Of a stretch of 64,000 nucleotides of DNA, positions 46,280 through 59,425 are shown one piece after another. A program made the translations under genes and the position numbers. This DNA is from Epiperipatus broadwayi. Its lineage: Eukaryota > Onychophora > Udeonychophora > Euonychophora > Peripatidae. The DNA lies in NCBI GenBank assembly GCA_028023455.1, contig JAQFVV010012420.1:4092001-4156000 (forward strand), in the 5' to 3' direction. The notes beneath the pieces are model-generated. The model worked only from the letters and a program-made list of their open reading frames with translations, had not been told where the DNA came from and did not search any database. Positions within the stretch are counted from its first letter, which is position 1; each line of letters opens with the position of its first letter.

Positions 46280-47680
46280 AACAATTATTTTTATCCGAGG
46301 ATTTGCAAAATATTTTATGGAACGTTCATATTAAATACACTAAAAGCTAAGATGAATTGAAAAAGATTCTGCAGTAAAGAATGTGCAGTATTATGAATAG
46401 AATACTATGTGCTTTTTTAGCAAATAGAATACTATATGTTTATTTTTATGATTTACAAATATATCAACACAAAATATAACTATGTATTACATAATGAAAC
46501 ACCATTGTTTTAATATGTATATATTATAGCTTATTTTAATATTTATAAAATTAGCGATATGATTATATAAGATTTGATTAATTATTTCATTTTGTTAATT
46601 TGACATAAAAACATCTGTTTATTAATCTTTAAAAACAAAAAAAAATAATTTATTAATTTTCGATTATCATTAACAGATGTTTAAAATTATTAAATAAAAT
46701 GAAAAATTTTAAACTTTTGAGAGGAAGGGCGGAGATGAAGAGATTATAATTATGTTTGTTTGTGGCAATTGATGCCAACTAAATAAACAATAGCACAAAC
46801 AACAAAAAAAAAAAAGATTGTAAAAAAAGAAATAGAAATGTTAGTATTGATACCTATGCACTTTAGATGTGAACCATTATGATTCACTGACTTTATTCAT
46901 TATTCATATAATTGTAATTTTGTTTTCTTTATTTGAAATTATACTGCACATTATCTTCTAATGAAATGTTTTGAGGTATAGTGAATTTATGAAATCCTAT
47001 GCAAGTTTTTTTTTTTTTTTACATATGCATGATTATTAGAAGAAATCAATATGCTGATGGAGTAAAGCAGTATTAATTACCATTACCATTCATTCTCCCT
47101 CATATAATATGGCTGAAACTATAGATTTTTCTAATATCAAAATCCTAACCAGATATTATTCTCACTACTAAAAAAAATTAGAGACCACTGAAATTCTTAA
47201 GAAACCAGATTATCAATAAATATGATAATACATCTTTTATCTGCCATTTGAAAAAAAAATAAAGCCCATTAATTAAAGCAATTGTTAATTTTATATCAGA
47301 TCACTTGCTAACTATTACCCCCCTCCCCATATACCTTTGTATTATCCAGAATTAGAGAAGTAATAAAAATCATCATCAACTGGGTGTCTATAGCAATAAA
47401 CATAAACCCCCAATTTATATAATTGACCATTATGAACGAATCCAGGTCAGTGAGCAAGAGCTCTATAACTGTTATTGTGAACAAAAAATAATACTAACAT
47501 ATAATGTTTTAAACCTAGTCTAGGATTAAATAAATTCACTGGAGTAACAAAATTAAATTAAGTTCTGTTGAATATGCTATAAATTCAGTGTTCTGATTTT
47601 GATTAGAATAATACAAAAAAATATGCTATTACATTATAATTTACATATATTTCTAGATGTTTACATAAACAAATATATAT
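46280..47680. other. Unassigned AT-rich sequence
   Basis: No gene or repeat recognised; a C-rich run lies at 47,319-47,328. Confidence 0.45.
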
Positions 47681-47685
47681 ATACA

Positions 47686-48678
47686 CACCTGGGTCTCTTT
47701 TTACGTGGACTTATTTAACATGATTTTGAAGTTACGCGATTCAACTTTCACCGGAAGTCGAACTCCGATAATGCGCTATTATTTTAAATAATAAATTTCG
47801 CGCACATGTTATATTGAAAGTAATAGCAGATTATTGGAATTTGACTTTCATCTTAGTAATTTCAATATTTTCAGTGCTTTATAATAGTAAAATTTTATGC
47901 AATAATGAAATTAAAATCATGATTTCCACATTTTATGTATACACACATTAAATTTTACAAGATTATAATGTAAATTTGTTCAAACATTGTGTGTGTTAAT
48001 TTTACATTTTAAACCACATTCTGTTTTTGCTTTTTAAAAAAGAATGTAATCAATTATTAATCATTTAGTGTCTGCAAGTTTATTTTTAATTATTTTCTTA
48101 TTAATGATACTAATCACGAACCTGCTCTTAAATTCCAACAAGAGCTAAATGGTTGTATGTCTGGATATCGCGAGCTTCATAAACAATTAATAAAATCATC
48201 ATCTCAAAGATTAATTACTAATTACATTATCACCAGAAAACAATTAACACAACTTGAGAGGGAAGTTGGCACTAGTTGTATTTCCCATGTGAAGAATCTG
48301 ATTTTTTTACCAGTTTGCAAACGAACCTGTTTGTCGGCAAATATCGATAATAATTAAAACGTGTATAAAAAAATGTAAATTACTGTACTGTAAATTATAG
48401 AAAAAAATATATTATTTTGAATAAAATTAAATATTATAGTTAAAAAAAGTTTGTCTTGTATCAATTTTTTTCAAATTTGAAATTTTTTATTAGTCATATT
48501 TTATTTCCTTATTTTTTTTTGCGCAAATTTTACGTTGGTACTTTGCTTTTATGCGACTTTTGAAAAATCACAGTTCGTATCCCCCCTTTTTCAAGGTGAG
48601 TTACGTCTATTTTTGCACGATTTCGTTTGCTCGTGTTTTCTGAGGAACCTATATATCGCGTAAAACAAGACCCAGGTG
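47686..48678. mobile_element. CpG-rich TIR element, pogo/Tigger-like ends
   Basis: The ends read inward as CACCTGGGTCTCTTTTTACG (47,686) and CACCTGGGTCTTGTTTTACG (complement of 48,659-48,678), an inverted repeat of about 20 bp with two mismatches. The right flank is TA; the left is CA, possibly a mutated TA. The right subterminal region, ATATATAGGTTCCTCAGAAA, resembles the subterminal ATAGGTTCCT of the Tigger element at 1,161, which suggests a non-autonomous pogo-type element. Both ends hold many CpGs (TTACGCGA, TTTCGCGCAC), unlike the surrounding DNA. A 66-codon plus-strand frame lies inside (separate entry). Confidence 0.7.
48157..48357 (+). other. Unassigned 66-codon ORF inside the TIR element
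   Basis: Plus-strand frame starting MSGYRELHKQLIKSSSQRLI and ending CLSANIDNN. Without requiring ATG it stays open upstream to about 48,100 (adding INDTNHEPALKFQQELNGC). The composition is ordinary for a soluble helical protein (many K, L, Q, R) and not low-complexity. It does not match the Tigger HTH or DDE motifs. It might be a captured host fragment, a transposase scrap from a lineage I do not recognise, or chance. Confidence 0.3.
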
Positions 48679-51600
48679 TATATATAAACCCACAGATATA
48701 CTGTATAATAATATTAAATGAACATCTTTAAATTTTTATAAACCAGTAATAAAATTTCATTTTTATATTATATAATGAATTTTAACATATATGTGGATGA
48801 TGATTGATTTTAATATATATGTGTCTACATGACACACATCTGTCTAAGCACATAGATGTGCTATAACATATTAGAATTGTCATAAAGAATCAATTAATTT
48901 TAATAATACATAAATGATTTATTTTAACATGTATGTGTAAAAGCAAGGAAATGTGTATACATACTGATGTTTATAGCCTAGAATATTTTATTTGTCAAAA
49001 ATAATAAACTTATTAAACCATATTATATTTTCACAAGACATAATTAATTCCATGTTGAAAGTGTACATAAACTGCACATGTATGGGTATATTATTATTAT
49101 CTCCCTACAAATCAAGATTATTAATTAACCCATTATAGTATTTGTAATGGTAAATAAATTTTTTTTTAAAACAAAAAATCACTAGATCCAGTTTGGAAAC
49201 TTCTTTTAAAATTCAGCTTTTGTTTCATCATTTGCAATAAAAAAGATTTCCAAGTTTTTTTTTTAAATTCCAAAATAATTTTTTATTAATCAATCCTATA
49301 ATTTAAGCCAAAACTTGTTTACTTTTAAACTTGTAAATTAGAGATTTTAACTACAAAGTTAATTATTTAAAATAATATTTCAACAAATTATTTTTTTACT
49401 CACCAACTAATATCTGTTCATGAAGCATATCTCCTATATGGATACTATATAATATATATGGCTATAGTAATTGCATTTGTGCTTTCTTTCATATTAGATA
49501 AAATTGTATATATATAAAAACTATATCACAATGCTTTTTTCAGTAATCTGGATATTTACTGGAATCTCTTGGTAAGCTGGTTCATTCTAAAATAATAAAT
49601 GGGCTTATCGACATCTTCTGGAAAGGTATAAATCTAGTAACTGGTGATATTCAGTCACTATAATTTGGTAGACTTTATGCTGTCTAATACACACATATAT
49701 GAGCTATGAAACTAAAAATCTGGTCCTTGCTTCCATGTGAATTTAAACTCTATCATTGTGACATTAGCAGTAGCTTTATTTCTTGCTTTCAGTTATAACT
49801 TCATAGTAATAATAATGGATATTGTTGTAAACTCTAATGATATTTTAAATCAACATTTTATACTGTATATCATGGAATTTAAAACAATAATTAAGTAAAT
49901 TCTTTTATTATCTCGAAAAAAAAAAGTTAATGACTCTTCAATTTACCTTAATTAAAACCAAATTTTTTATCTAAAAAAGTATTGTTAATTCTTCCAACGA
50001 CAGAGTATATTATATTAAATTTTATCACAAGCATTAATTAAATTTTTTTTTAATCTAATTAAAAATAGATAAGGAACTTCTACAATTACTGGTATTATCT
50101 ATTTTAACATAAAACAGCTTGTTTTAGATTTTTTAATTTTGAAAATCAGAATAAAATATTAAATAGACATTTTTAAATGTGCTATTTATAATAATTTTTT
50201 AAATTCAAAATTATTTAACTCTTAACTGTTATTCCATTGTAATATAATAAATATCTATAAAAACATTTGTTTGAGTTTATTTCTACTTTTCCTTTCAACT
50301 TATATGTAGATATATGCACACATTACTATGTTGAGTGATTTATTCAGTGTGGAATATATAGGATGCTGATTAGGAGATTAATATTTATATGAAATCCTAT
50401 GTGTTATGGATATGTTGAAAACTTGTATGTGAATTATATTTCCATATTTTAAAGTTATTAAAATATACAGATAACATAGGGCTGTATATTTTTTCCATGG
50501 ACAAGTTGCATTTCCTTATCATCAATAAGTGCACTTGAATCTTAGGTGCCCAATGAATATGGACCTACTCTTATGATTTTCACAGTGCTCATGATGATAT
50601 TATCTTACTCTTTTGAGACATTCTTGTTATTTTATACCATACACTCTAATCACTATCTATCACCACAGGAATCATCTTAGAAGATAGTTTTATAAGTTGG
50701 TAAAGAAATGACTAAACTGTTTGAAGTAGATAATTTTGTTAGAGGACAAGATGTAGTATATAGAAATGTCTTTCACAGATGATGTTGAGATGTTTGATGA
50801 TTGGTGTAGTATATAAGAGAATAATTGATTCTCATACAAATATTAGTGATCACTTACCTTAATGAGATGCATATTTAAATGGAATGAAAGTGAGAATAGT
50901 GAAAATGATTTTGGGATGATATGATGAATGTAAGTGTATAAAAAAAGTAATACAAATATCAAGCAATGTAACTTATGGATAGTTCTTTAAATTTCATTAT
51001 AAATAATACAAACCTATTAAAGTTACAAAATTTTATAAAATTACTTCTTAAATATTTTTGCATAATAGTTAATTTTTTGCATAGAGAGAAATATTCATAT
51101 TTCTTATTTAAAATTTTCTGATATTCAAATATCAGGATAATACTTTGCCAAACTGCAAAGAAAGTTTTTTAATATATATATTTTTAAATATTTTATTTAG
51201 ACTTTAAGAAATGTATTTTAAAATATAAACTTGTGTTGATGTGTTTACATCATAAGAAATATATTTTATAATAGAATAGGTATAATATTAAGTTATTTTT
51301 TTTAGAAATTGGGAAATTTACTGTTTTATGGAATGAAGATTACATATTATCATTACTGTTGTAAGTTTCATTTTATTTTATTTTGAAATGGCCAGAATGA
51401 AGGCTATTTTTATTTTATTTCTTGAATTTATGGGTAGGATTTGTTATAAATATATATGTATTTTTTATGTTAAATAATGTTAATTCTTATTTTACTTTTG
51501 TAAATATATTTATTTTTTATATTATGTTGTTATTATATTGTAATAGTATAAAACTGTTAATTCATAAATGAATTTGTTAACTGTTTTGAAACATACCTTA

Positions 51601-52126
51601 GTCAAATTGTGATTTATTGCTTGTTGCTTATTTAATTTTTATTCTACATGCATGATACACAGAAATTAATAATTTAAAATATTACTTATTTGGCACATGA
51701 TCCATAAAGATTTCAGATATTATTGCAATTAAAATTGATTAATTAACAAAGTATATTACTATTATTATAAAAGATATGATCATTAGTAATTATTTTTTAA
51801 CTGATACAACACCAATGAGAGGTATACTTAAAATTGTCATAATATTCAAATACATTATTTATTTATTTTTAAGAATGCCACATTAAACAAAGAAAAACTG
51901 TACTAAGTTTACTTAAAATCTTAGTATATTATTTTTTTTATTACTAAATTTTAATCATTAAGTAGATTTAATACTGAGAGTCATTAAGTTGTTTTAGCTG
52001 CTTATTGTTGTTCTTATTTTGTAATAGTAGTTAGATATCATGTAAAATCCCTCATCATATTTAACTACAATGTGTTAATTAATTCATTCATTTTGTTATT
52101 AGTTTGTTAGAAATGAACTTGAGATG
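48679..52126. other. Unassigned AT-rich sequence
   Basis: About 3.4 kb with no coding relic or repeat boundary that I can support. Moderately less AT-rich around 49,560-49,760 and 50,500-50,960. Confidence 0.45.
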
Positions 52127-52144
52127 ATGATGATGATGATGATG

Positions 52145-52195
<51 letters not shown>

Positions 52196-52196
52196 T
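52121..52196 (+). repeat. Compound GAT/ATT microsatellite
   Basis: About eight GAT units (from GATGATGATG at 52,124) run directly into about 18 ATT units with one AGT interruption. The change from GAT to ATT in one run suggests that one motif mutated into the other and spread. Confidence 0.9.
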
Positions 52197-52197
52197 T

Positions 52198-53170
52198 GAG
52201 AATTGTAAATTTCTTACTGAAAGATGATGAGTAAAAAATTATTAATTAGTATTCTATTAAAGGAATATTAATTAGTTTATTGTTATTTCTGTAATAAATT
52301 TATAAAATCATATTTTACGATTATTAAATGTGTGTTTTACAGACATGAGAGTATTACATGGCAGTTTTGTTATGTGAGTTTGGTGAGGTAATATTCTTAT
52401 GCCAGTGGGATTGTATCCTTAGGGATGTATCCTCAATGTTTAAGCCAGTGTACCTTACTGAACGTCTCATGTTAAGAGTTTTGTATTTGTATTTGTTATT
52501 TTGATAGAACCATATTTTATTTATAATTTTGAGCATTATAAACTAAATTAGTTAATGAAGGAATAGATTGAGTATTATAGTTGGAACCCTAATTATTTAT
52601 TATGAACTTAAGTGTTATGATATTTTATTATAATAAGTTTTCTTAAATTTAATTATTGAAAAATATTGTTTTATTAGATATTGTATCTTAGTAATGCAAC
52701 TTTATTGTAATACATTACTGTTATCTCGTTCAGTAGTTTTATCCTTAAGGAAAGGTACAATATATACACCTATACATATGTGTGTGTGTAAATTATACTT
52801 TTGTAATGGATTATTGTCACTAGACAAGAAATAGCTTTTACTTAAACTCATTTTAAAATAATCTTGCTTTCAAATAACTTTTAAATATACAAATTACTAA
52901 TTAAACAAAGGTGAATACTATTAATTTATGCTAATTATATAGAATTTGTTTTAAAATAGACTTTCAAGAGGAAATATTTGATGAAAAACATTAAAGTCTT
53001 TATTGGCCTTATGTTTCCTCATAATGAAAATCATTGGCAGAGTGAACATCAACAGAGACTTATTAAGCACCCAGTCACAAAGTCCAGTTTTAAATTAACG
53101 ATTAAATGCAATTGAACACCACTTGAAAAATCATAAAAACATTTATATAGTTGGGGTAAGTAAATTAAAT
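52198..53170. other. Unassigned AT-rich sequence
   Basis: No gene recognised; a short TG microsatellite lies at about 52,781-52,790. Confidence 0.45.
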
Positions 53171-53179
53171 TAATATCAT

Positions 53180-56050
53180 CTTCATCACCATTTTCAACCA
53201 GTATCAATACATTGCAGAAAGAATGTCTCTCCAAGTTCGATCCATCTCCGATCTCTAGCCTCTCTTCACTATATGACCCCAGCACTCTTCCTTAATTCAT
53301 CCATCCATCTCACATGTGGTCTCTTCCTAGGTCTTTTACAGTCTTTTGAAACCAGTTTAAAATTTCAACTTTTCATCTACTGATATACTCAGCCCAACTA
53401 CAGTCTTTTAGTTTTCAATAATATTAGTAACACCTGTTTGCTCTGTCATCCATATATTTTGTCTTTGATCTCTTCTTATTACTTCTAACATACATTTCTC
53501 CATACTTTGTTGAGTGGTCTGAAGTTTCTGCATTGCTCTTCTATTAAGAGTCCAAGTTTCAGATCTATAAGTAAAAAGTGGTAACACACATGTATTAAAA
53601 CCCTTTTTCAAACATATAAACATCTTTAATAATAAATAATGTATCTGTAGTATAATTTTCACTATACCACCCTCACAAAAAGTAAGGACTAGTTTTTATC
53701 TGCTTTTAACATCTTGTGGAGGAATGCAATCATAAACATATGACCAAGGATGTGAAAAAGATGTATGATCCCTCAGATGTACATTTCAGACCATAATCTT
53801 TTTCACATATATCTACCATTGTTCACTATATATAGATAGCAAATTTGTACAGAAATTTTCCCTTCACAAATCATTATAAGTGAATAGAAATCTTGCATGA
53901 CAGTGATGTTGTAAAATTATATTATGGAAGTATTATTGATTATTGGATAATTTCTAGCCTAATGAATGACTAATAAAATTTATTAACATAGGCATATTTT
54001 CTTTTAATATTAAATTATTTTTCTATCAAATGCTCACCAACCAAGTTAATTCTATGATTAATTTAATCTATTATGGTTCCATCTGTAGTAATAATCTGAT
54101 CAAGATATTTGTAATTGTTAACTTCTTCTAACTCATCATTTTGAATCTTTATTTTCTTCCTTGAGAAAATCTACTGAACATTACTTGAGTTTTTTTAACA
54201 TTTACCTTAATCCTATTTTCTTATTTTCATCTGATAATTTTTGCAACATTTCCCAAACTTCTACAGGATTATTTTCAAAAATAATTTCATCATCTGCAAA
54301 ATCCAGATACTTAAATAATCATTTATTTTTATTCCCTTAGTTTCTTGTTTTAATCCACAAAATATTTCTTGCAAAACTGCTGTAAAAAGTTTTGGAGATA
54401 TAGAGACACTGTCTTACATCTTTCATAATGTTAATCTTTTTAGTACCATTATGTAATCTAATTGTTGCTGTTACATTTTTATAAATACACAGAATATAAC
54501 AATACTCTGGATCTATACCTTGATGATTCAATGCTCTAATCACTACAAGAAATGCTATAGAATCACATAATCTACATTTCCAAACCATAATGATGACTCA
54601 TAATCATTGGCCCTTTATATAATTTTTTCCAATACTTGGATTTGATCTATTATACTAAAACCACTTTTAAATCCAGCTTGTTCTTTTATTTGATTAAAAT
54701 CCAAAGCTTGCTGTAGATGAATTGTAATTATTTTGGTGAAAATGTCATATAAAACTGATAAAAACTGATAGATCTGTAATTCCTAATATCTTCTTTATCA
54801 CCTTTTTTTTTTTAAATATTAATATTAATACTGCATTCTTCCAATCATCTAATACATTTTTATTATTTAGACATTTGGAACATAACTTTTCCAAATTTTT
54901 TTCTATTTCTTCTTCTGGTTCTTTTAAGATATCAATTTTAATTCCAATACTATTTGGAGCTTTTCCCTTCTTCATAAATTTAATTACTTGTCTCACTTCA
55001 TTTAAAATCCTCGGCAATTCAGAAGATATAATAGTTGTAGAAGATACTTTTTCTTGTTCTTTATAGCTATATAATTCTTGATAGAACTCTTTTACACATA
55101 TCATGATGTCATCTCTCTTTTTAGTAATACTTTCATCTTTTTTTCTTAGTGCAGAAATAAGTTTCCTACCAATACCAAGATATTGTTTTACTTTTTTTGA
55201 AACTTTTATTGTCTTCTAAAGCTTTCCTTGCTAGTTCACAATTATACTCTCTAATATCAATATCAACTCTTTTTCACATGATTTAGAAAAATTGAGATAT
55301 TTATTCCATCTTAATGCATAATTTTTATATATTTTCATATTCCTTCTTTTCTTCATAAATTGTCATCTCAATAGAAATCTCACTAACCAATGATTACTTT
55401 CTGTGTTGAATTTATTAAGAACATTACAATCTTAAAATACATATCTCTGTTAGATAAAATAAAATCCAATTCTGTTGTATTTTCATTTGGATGTTTCCAT
55501 CTCCATTTTCATTTAACATTTTTTTAAAAAAAAAAAAAAATTCATAATATAAAGTTTTTCTTTTTCTGCAAATTAAACAAGTCTATTACTTCTCTCATTT
55601 CTGTCACCACAATCAAATTTACTTATAGCAATTTTATCTTTACATTGTTTACCAATTCTAGCATCAAAGGTTCTTATGACAATTTTAAAATGTTGTTTTA
55701 TCTGATCACAAGTCTTCCTCTACTTCATCATTGCAATGAGAACTTGTTGGAACATAAAGCTGAATTATCTGCATTTGATATCAACTATTAAGTTGAGTGA
55801 CTAATCTTGCCAATCTGTCTAATATACCACCAATCTCCACAATCTTCTTTTATTTTTAATTTATAATGAATCATATTCCACTTGTACTTCCAATGTTTGT
55901 GCTTCAGTAGTACAATACATTTTCTCTTTTTTAAACCAATTGTCTCAAAACCTTTTCTTTTAATTTCACAAAGGCCAATAATATTTCACATCATATGATA
56001 CAGTTCTTCCAATTCTTGCAAACTTTCATTCATGTGAAAGTGATCTGTAG
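53180..56050 (-). pseudogene. RTE-type LINE relic (endonuclease + reverse transcriptase)
   Basis: The minus strand, from 56,050 downward, shows endonuclease blocks NIIGLCEIKRKGF (about 55,980), IIQLYVPTSSHC (about 55,770), CGDRNERSNRLV (about 55,600) and RWKHPNENTTELDF (about 55,480). Then come RT blocks VRQVIKFMKKGKAPN (about 54,980) and NVLDDWKNAVLILIFKKK (about 54,830), ALNHQGIDPEYCYIL (54,500), YLDFADDEIIF (54,270-54,310; catalytic FADD intact) and VNNYKYLDQIITTDG (about 54,090). The C-terminus has LPLFTYRSETWTLN (53,560), RRDQRQNIW, TGVTNIIEN, RWMDELRKSAG and a closing WIELGETF...CIDTG (about 53,205). This is the order of RTE/BovB-like ORFs. Stops and frameshifts are frequent, and foreign sequence at about 53,613-54,035 interrupts it. 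5' truncated; no duplication found. Confidence 0.85.
53613..54035. mobile_element. Insertion inside the RTE relic, related to the 12.77-kb palindrome
   Basis: RTE coding similarity stops near 54,035 and resumes near 53,612 (YMFEKGFNTC...), although intact relatives have fewer residues between these points. The segment contains ATAATTTTCACTATACCACC (53,653), which matches an arm of the palindrome at 12,771-12,875. Further blocks near 53,960-54,010 resemble sequence at 12,720-12,760 (inverted) and 12,920-12,955. No coding content. Confidence 0.5.
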
Positions 56051-58520
56051 TTGTCAATACCAAAATAAAATATCAAATGGCAGATTAGATCCACAACCTG
56101 GAGATACATAGCATACTGAATCTTTGGCCATCAACCACTGCCTTGTTTAGTGAGTTTACAGTCTTCTGGAATTAAGACCATAATTTATTTTTGTCTGTCA
56201 TGATCGTAAATATCTATTAGGAAAAAATGCATTTTCACACACATTCATTCTGCCTTGAAGAAAACTCAAATGATTATAGTTAAGTGCTATCAAGCAACTG
56301 AGTAAAAAAAAAAACCCATTATATTTCCTGATCTTCAATTTAAAGGTAAAAAGCCAATAAACTCACCATGCTGGCTAATGTGTGCTAGTGAGCAGGCTAC
56401 CTATGTTCATGTACAATATGAATAATTACATAGTAATAACAATTGTAATGACAAGAATGTATTGAAGCAAATGCTTTGCTATGTTTCAAATAAGTATTAG
56501 ACCAAAAGGGGGTTTCAGTTTAAAAATTTCTACTTCAAATTAATTAGAAATTTTTTAAAATTAACCTTATGTCAAATGTGTGTTTTAAAAGTAGAGTCGC
56601 ATGTATATATGCACATACACATAAATCCGTAAAATAATTTTATTATTTACTAAAAGTAATGTTTTTTTAAAATAAACTTTGTAAATAAATTTATTTTTTA
56701 TATAAGATTATTTTCAAAAATTGTATAACAATAGTTAATTTTTAAAAAAAAGTTGTAATAAGAAAACCTAAAAGTTAAGCAAAGTTCAAATAAGATATGT
56801 AATGGAATTAATTAGTGTGGAATGTAAAAATGTTCTACTTTAACTAATTAAAAACCAGGCTTATTAATTAGTTAAAAACCTGGCTATTTTAAGATGTTAA
56901 TGTAGAAACTTCTAGAAAATTTGTATGGAAGAACAATAAACTGAAATGTATGAAAGCTCCCCGAAATCTATTGTGTCATTCATTCATTGATTTCAGTCAT
57001 TAGATTGTATTAGATTTATTCATGGATTCATTCATCAGATTTTTCTAACACTACTAGTCAAAATCATATTCCAAATGCTGGGATCTTCTTTCTGTGCAAC
57101 AAGCCACACTTCTTGTCAGCCCTTTTGCCAAATTATTTATACTCACCAACAGTTTGTGATAAGCAACCTGCAGTTAAAAAATGAATTGATCAATTATTCC
57201 TAATAGTGTTTGCCTGAATATGTGTGGTTAAGCATTTACCAAAAATGAACTCCATGCTCTAGGCCTATCTCCAACCTCCAACATATTTTAAACTTACAAA
57301 TCAAAAGAAAACTAACCTGAAAAGTCATTCTACATAGAAGTCTCTCAACTAACAGAAAGCATAAGATATGATGACAAAATGGACAAAAATAACTACTTTA
57401 AAGAATTTGTGGAAACTAGTGTGACATACTTAAGGAATTAACAGTAATATAAACTTTCATGTTCTTTAAAATAAGCCAGATATTATTAATAAATGTTTTC
57501 CTTATTATATATACACATTACTTTTTGTTAGCAGTAATATTACATTTAAATGTATTTTTCTTTATTTTATGCAACTATTAATTGACATCATATATATATA
57601 AATTGTGTATAAATGTTTTACAGTTTCTTTTAGAGTACACCTCAATTTAGAATTTAATATGTAAAAAATTAACTATAGAAGAATTTCTCACTCTTCTTTC
57701 ATGGGACGTTTTGACAGTTTTAAATAAAGTCTTAATTTCAGAATAGGTATTATTCTTGTAGAATAATTTGATTTCTCTCCTTTCCTCTCTTTGAATATTT
57801 AAAATGTGTTTTTTTTAAAAACACAAGTCTGAAGTTTAATCAGTCCATAAATCTTTTAAAGAAGATTTGTAATGGTTAAAATTAATTTATTATTTAAATA
57901 GTGTTAATCAATTTATTTTATATGTGTGTGATTTGATTTGGATTTATTAAAATATTTTAATACTTGTATAAAGTATTCATACTTGTGTGAGAGGGTTAAA
58001 ATAAATCCATATGAAGATCACTGCCATTTTATAGGGTTTTTCTTTTACTTTAAAGGTTATAGCTAAGTATCTTCCTGGTCAGTATTATTACTGTACTTTC
58101 TCTGGTTGCCTAGATTGTCTACTGCCTTTATTACAGTCTACTAACTCTGGCATTGCCTAGCTTTGGTATAGCTAGGCCATGCCCATGTTGTTTGATATTA
58201 TCACTATAGATTGTCAAATTCTTCAGAGCCCCTGAAACATGTTAGATCATGTTCTTTTAAATGGGTTACCAATCCTTGAATTATCAACTTGCTTGTTTGT
58301 GCATGGTAAACATAGAAAGAGCTTACCATGCCGCTCTTATATTGAATAGCCCTTCTTATTTTAGCTATAATTATTATACAGTTTAGATATTACTGCACAC
58401 ATGTGTCTTTATTGTTGGTGCATATGTGCATAAATGTCAATGAGATAAACTGAATATTTTCTTTCTTATTAAAAAGTCATTCACACATAGATTATACATC
58501 CTATTTTATAAAAAGCATTA
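56051..58520. other. Unassigned sequence
   Basis: No coding relic recognised. A 26-bp imperfect tandem repeat (TAATTAAAAACCAGGCTTATT / TAATTAGTTAAAAACCTGGCT) lies at 56,843-56,886. The stretch 58,050-58,340 is less AT-rich but carries no motif I can name. Confidence 0.45.
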
Positions 58521-58528
58521 TTTAAATT

Positions 58529-58867
58529 AATACACTATACAGGATTAAACCTGTATATATGTAATGTATGTGGGATTCGAACTCAGTCTTTCACATGACC
58601 CTCAACTCTCCATGCCATCTCATATTGCTGACTCATCTGATCACACACATGTTGAAAAGATAAATAATCACCAATATACATATTTCATGCTAAACCAGCA
58701 CTCATCAATTGGTCCAGATTACCATCTCCACACACATAAATACAATCAGTGCTCAGCTTTATATTAAGATAGCCAATCTTCACACCTTAATGAACAGGCT
58801 TTAAACTACTTCAACCCACAACTCTTCAGCCTTCCATTTTATTGAAAATCTGATGACGGAGCATTGA
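58529..58867 (-). repeat. tRNA-like repeat family, copy A (full unit)
   Basis: A unit of about 340 bp on the minus strand. It begins near TCATCAGATTTTCAATAAAA, continues AGAGTTGTGGGTTGAAGTAG, and ends with a tRNA-like segment. That segment has GTCAGCAATATGAGATGGCA as an A-box candidate and CTGAGTTCGAATCCCAC as a textbook B-box. It is followed by ACATACATTACATATATACA and the short hairpin CAGGTTTAATCCTG. Two more copies lie close by on the plus strand (58,868-58,997 and 59,141-59,425). Probably a SINE or a foldback element; no A-tail. Confidence 0.6.
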
Positions 58868-58997
58868 AAGTATGTGTGATCAGGTTGGTCAGAATATGAA
58901 AAGGCATGGAGAGTTGGGGGTTGTGTGAAAGTCTTGAATTTAAATCCCACACACATTACATATATATGCAGGTTTAAGCCTGTATAGTGCATTAATT
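58868..58997 (+). repeat. tRNA-like repeat family, copy B (3' part only)
   Basis: Plus-strand copy of the tRNA-like end: GTGTGATCAGGTTGGTCAGA, GGCATGGAGAGTTGGGGGTT, CTTGAATTTAAATCCCACAC, GCAGGTTTAAGCCTGTATAG. It is inverted relative to copy A and adjoins it, so A and B form a large imperfect palindrome. The B-box is mutated (TTGAATTTAAATCCC). Confidence 0.65.
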
Positions 58998-59140
58998 TAC
59001 AAATTGAAACATAGTGTGTCAAAGGTCTGCCCATCCCTCATCTATGTATGCAAAAATGGATTATTCTCCTGTACATGAGGGGTCAGAATGACTAAATGTC
59101 AACCTGGATAGAATGACAACCTTGGCACTAATGTGGCTTT

Positions 59141-59425
59141 GAGCGTTCCATCATCAGATTTTCAATGAAATAGAAGGATGAAGAGTTGTGGGTTGGAGTA
59201 GTTTGAAGCTTGTCCATTAAGGTGTGAAGTTGGTTATCTTAATATAAAGCTGGGCAATGATTGTATATATGTGTGGAGATAGTAATTTGGACCAACTGAT
59301 GATTGCTGGTTTAGCATAAAATACATATATTGGTGATTATTTATCTTTTCGACAGGTATGTAATCAGGTGGGTTAACAATATGAGATGCATGGGGAGTTG
59401 AGGATCATGTGAAAGTCTAAAAATC
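59141..59425 (+). repeat. tRNA-like repeat family, copy C (5' part)
   Basis: Plus-strand copy matching copy A from ATCATCAGATTTTCAATGAA to GGGGAGTTGAGGATCATGTG. It stops at AAGTCT just before the B-box. Together with copy B it covers the whole unit, so B and C may be one copy split and rearranged around 58,998-59,140. Confidence 0.65.

Noticed and set aside
58564-59034. Two mirror-image frames (58,564-58,767 plus and 58,801-59,034 minus)
   Set aside because: Both fall in the inverted tRNA-like repeat copies; the symmetry explains them.
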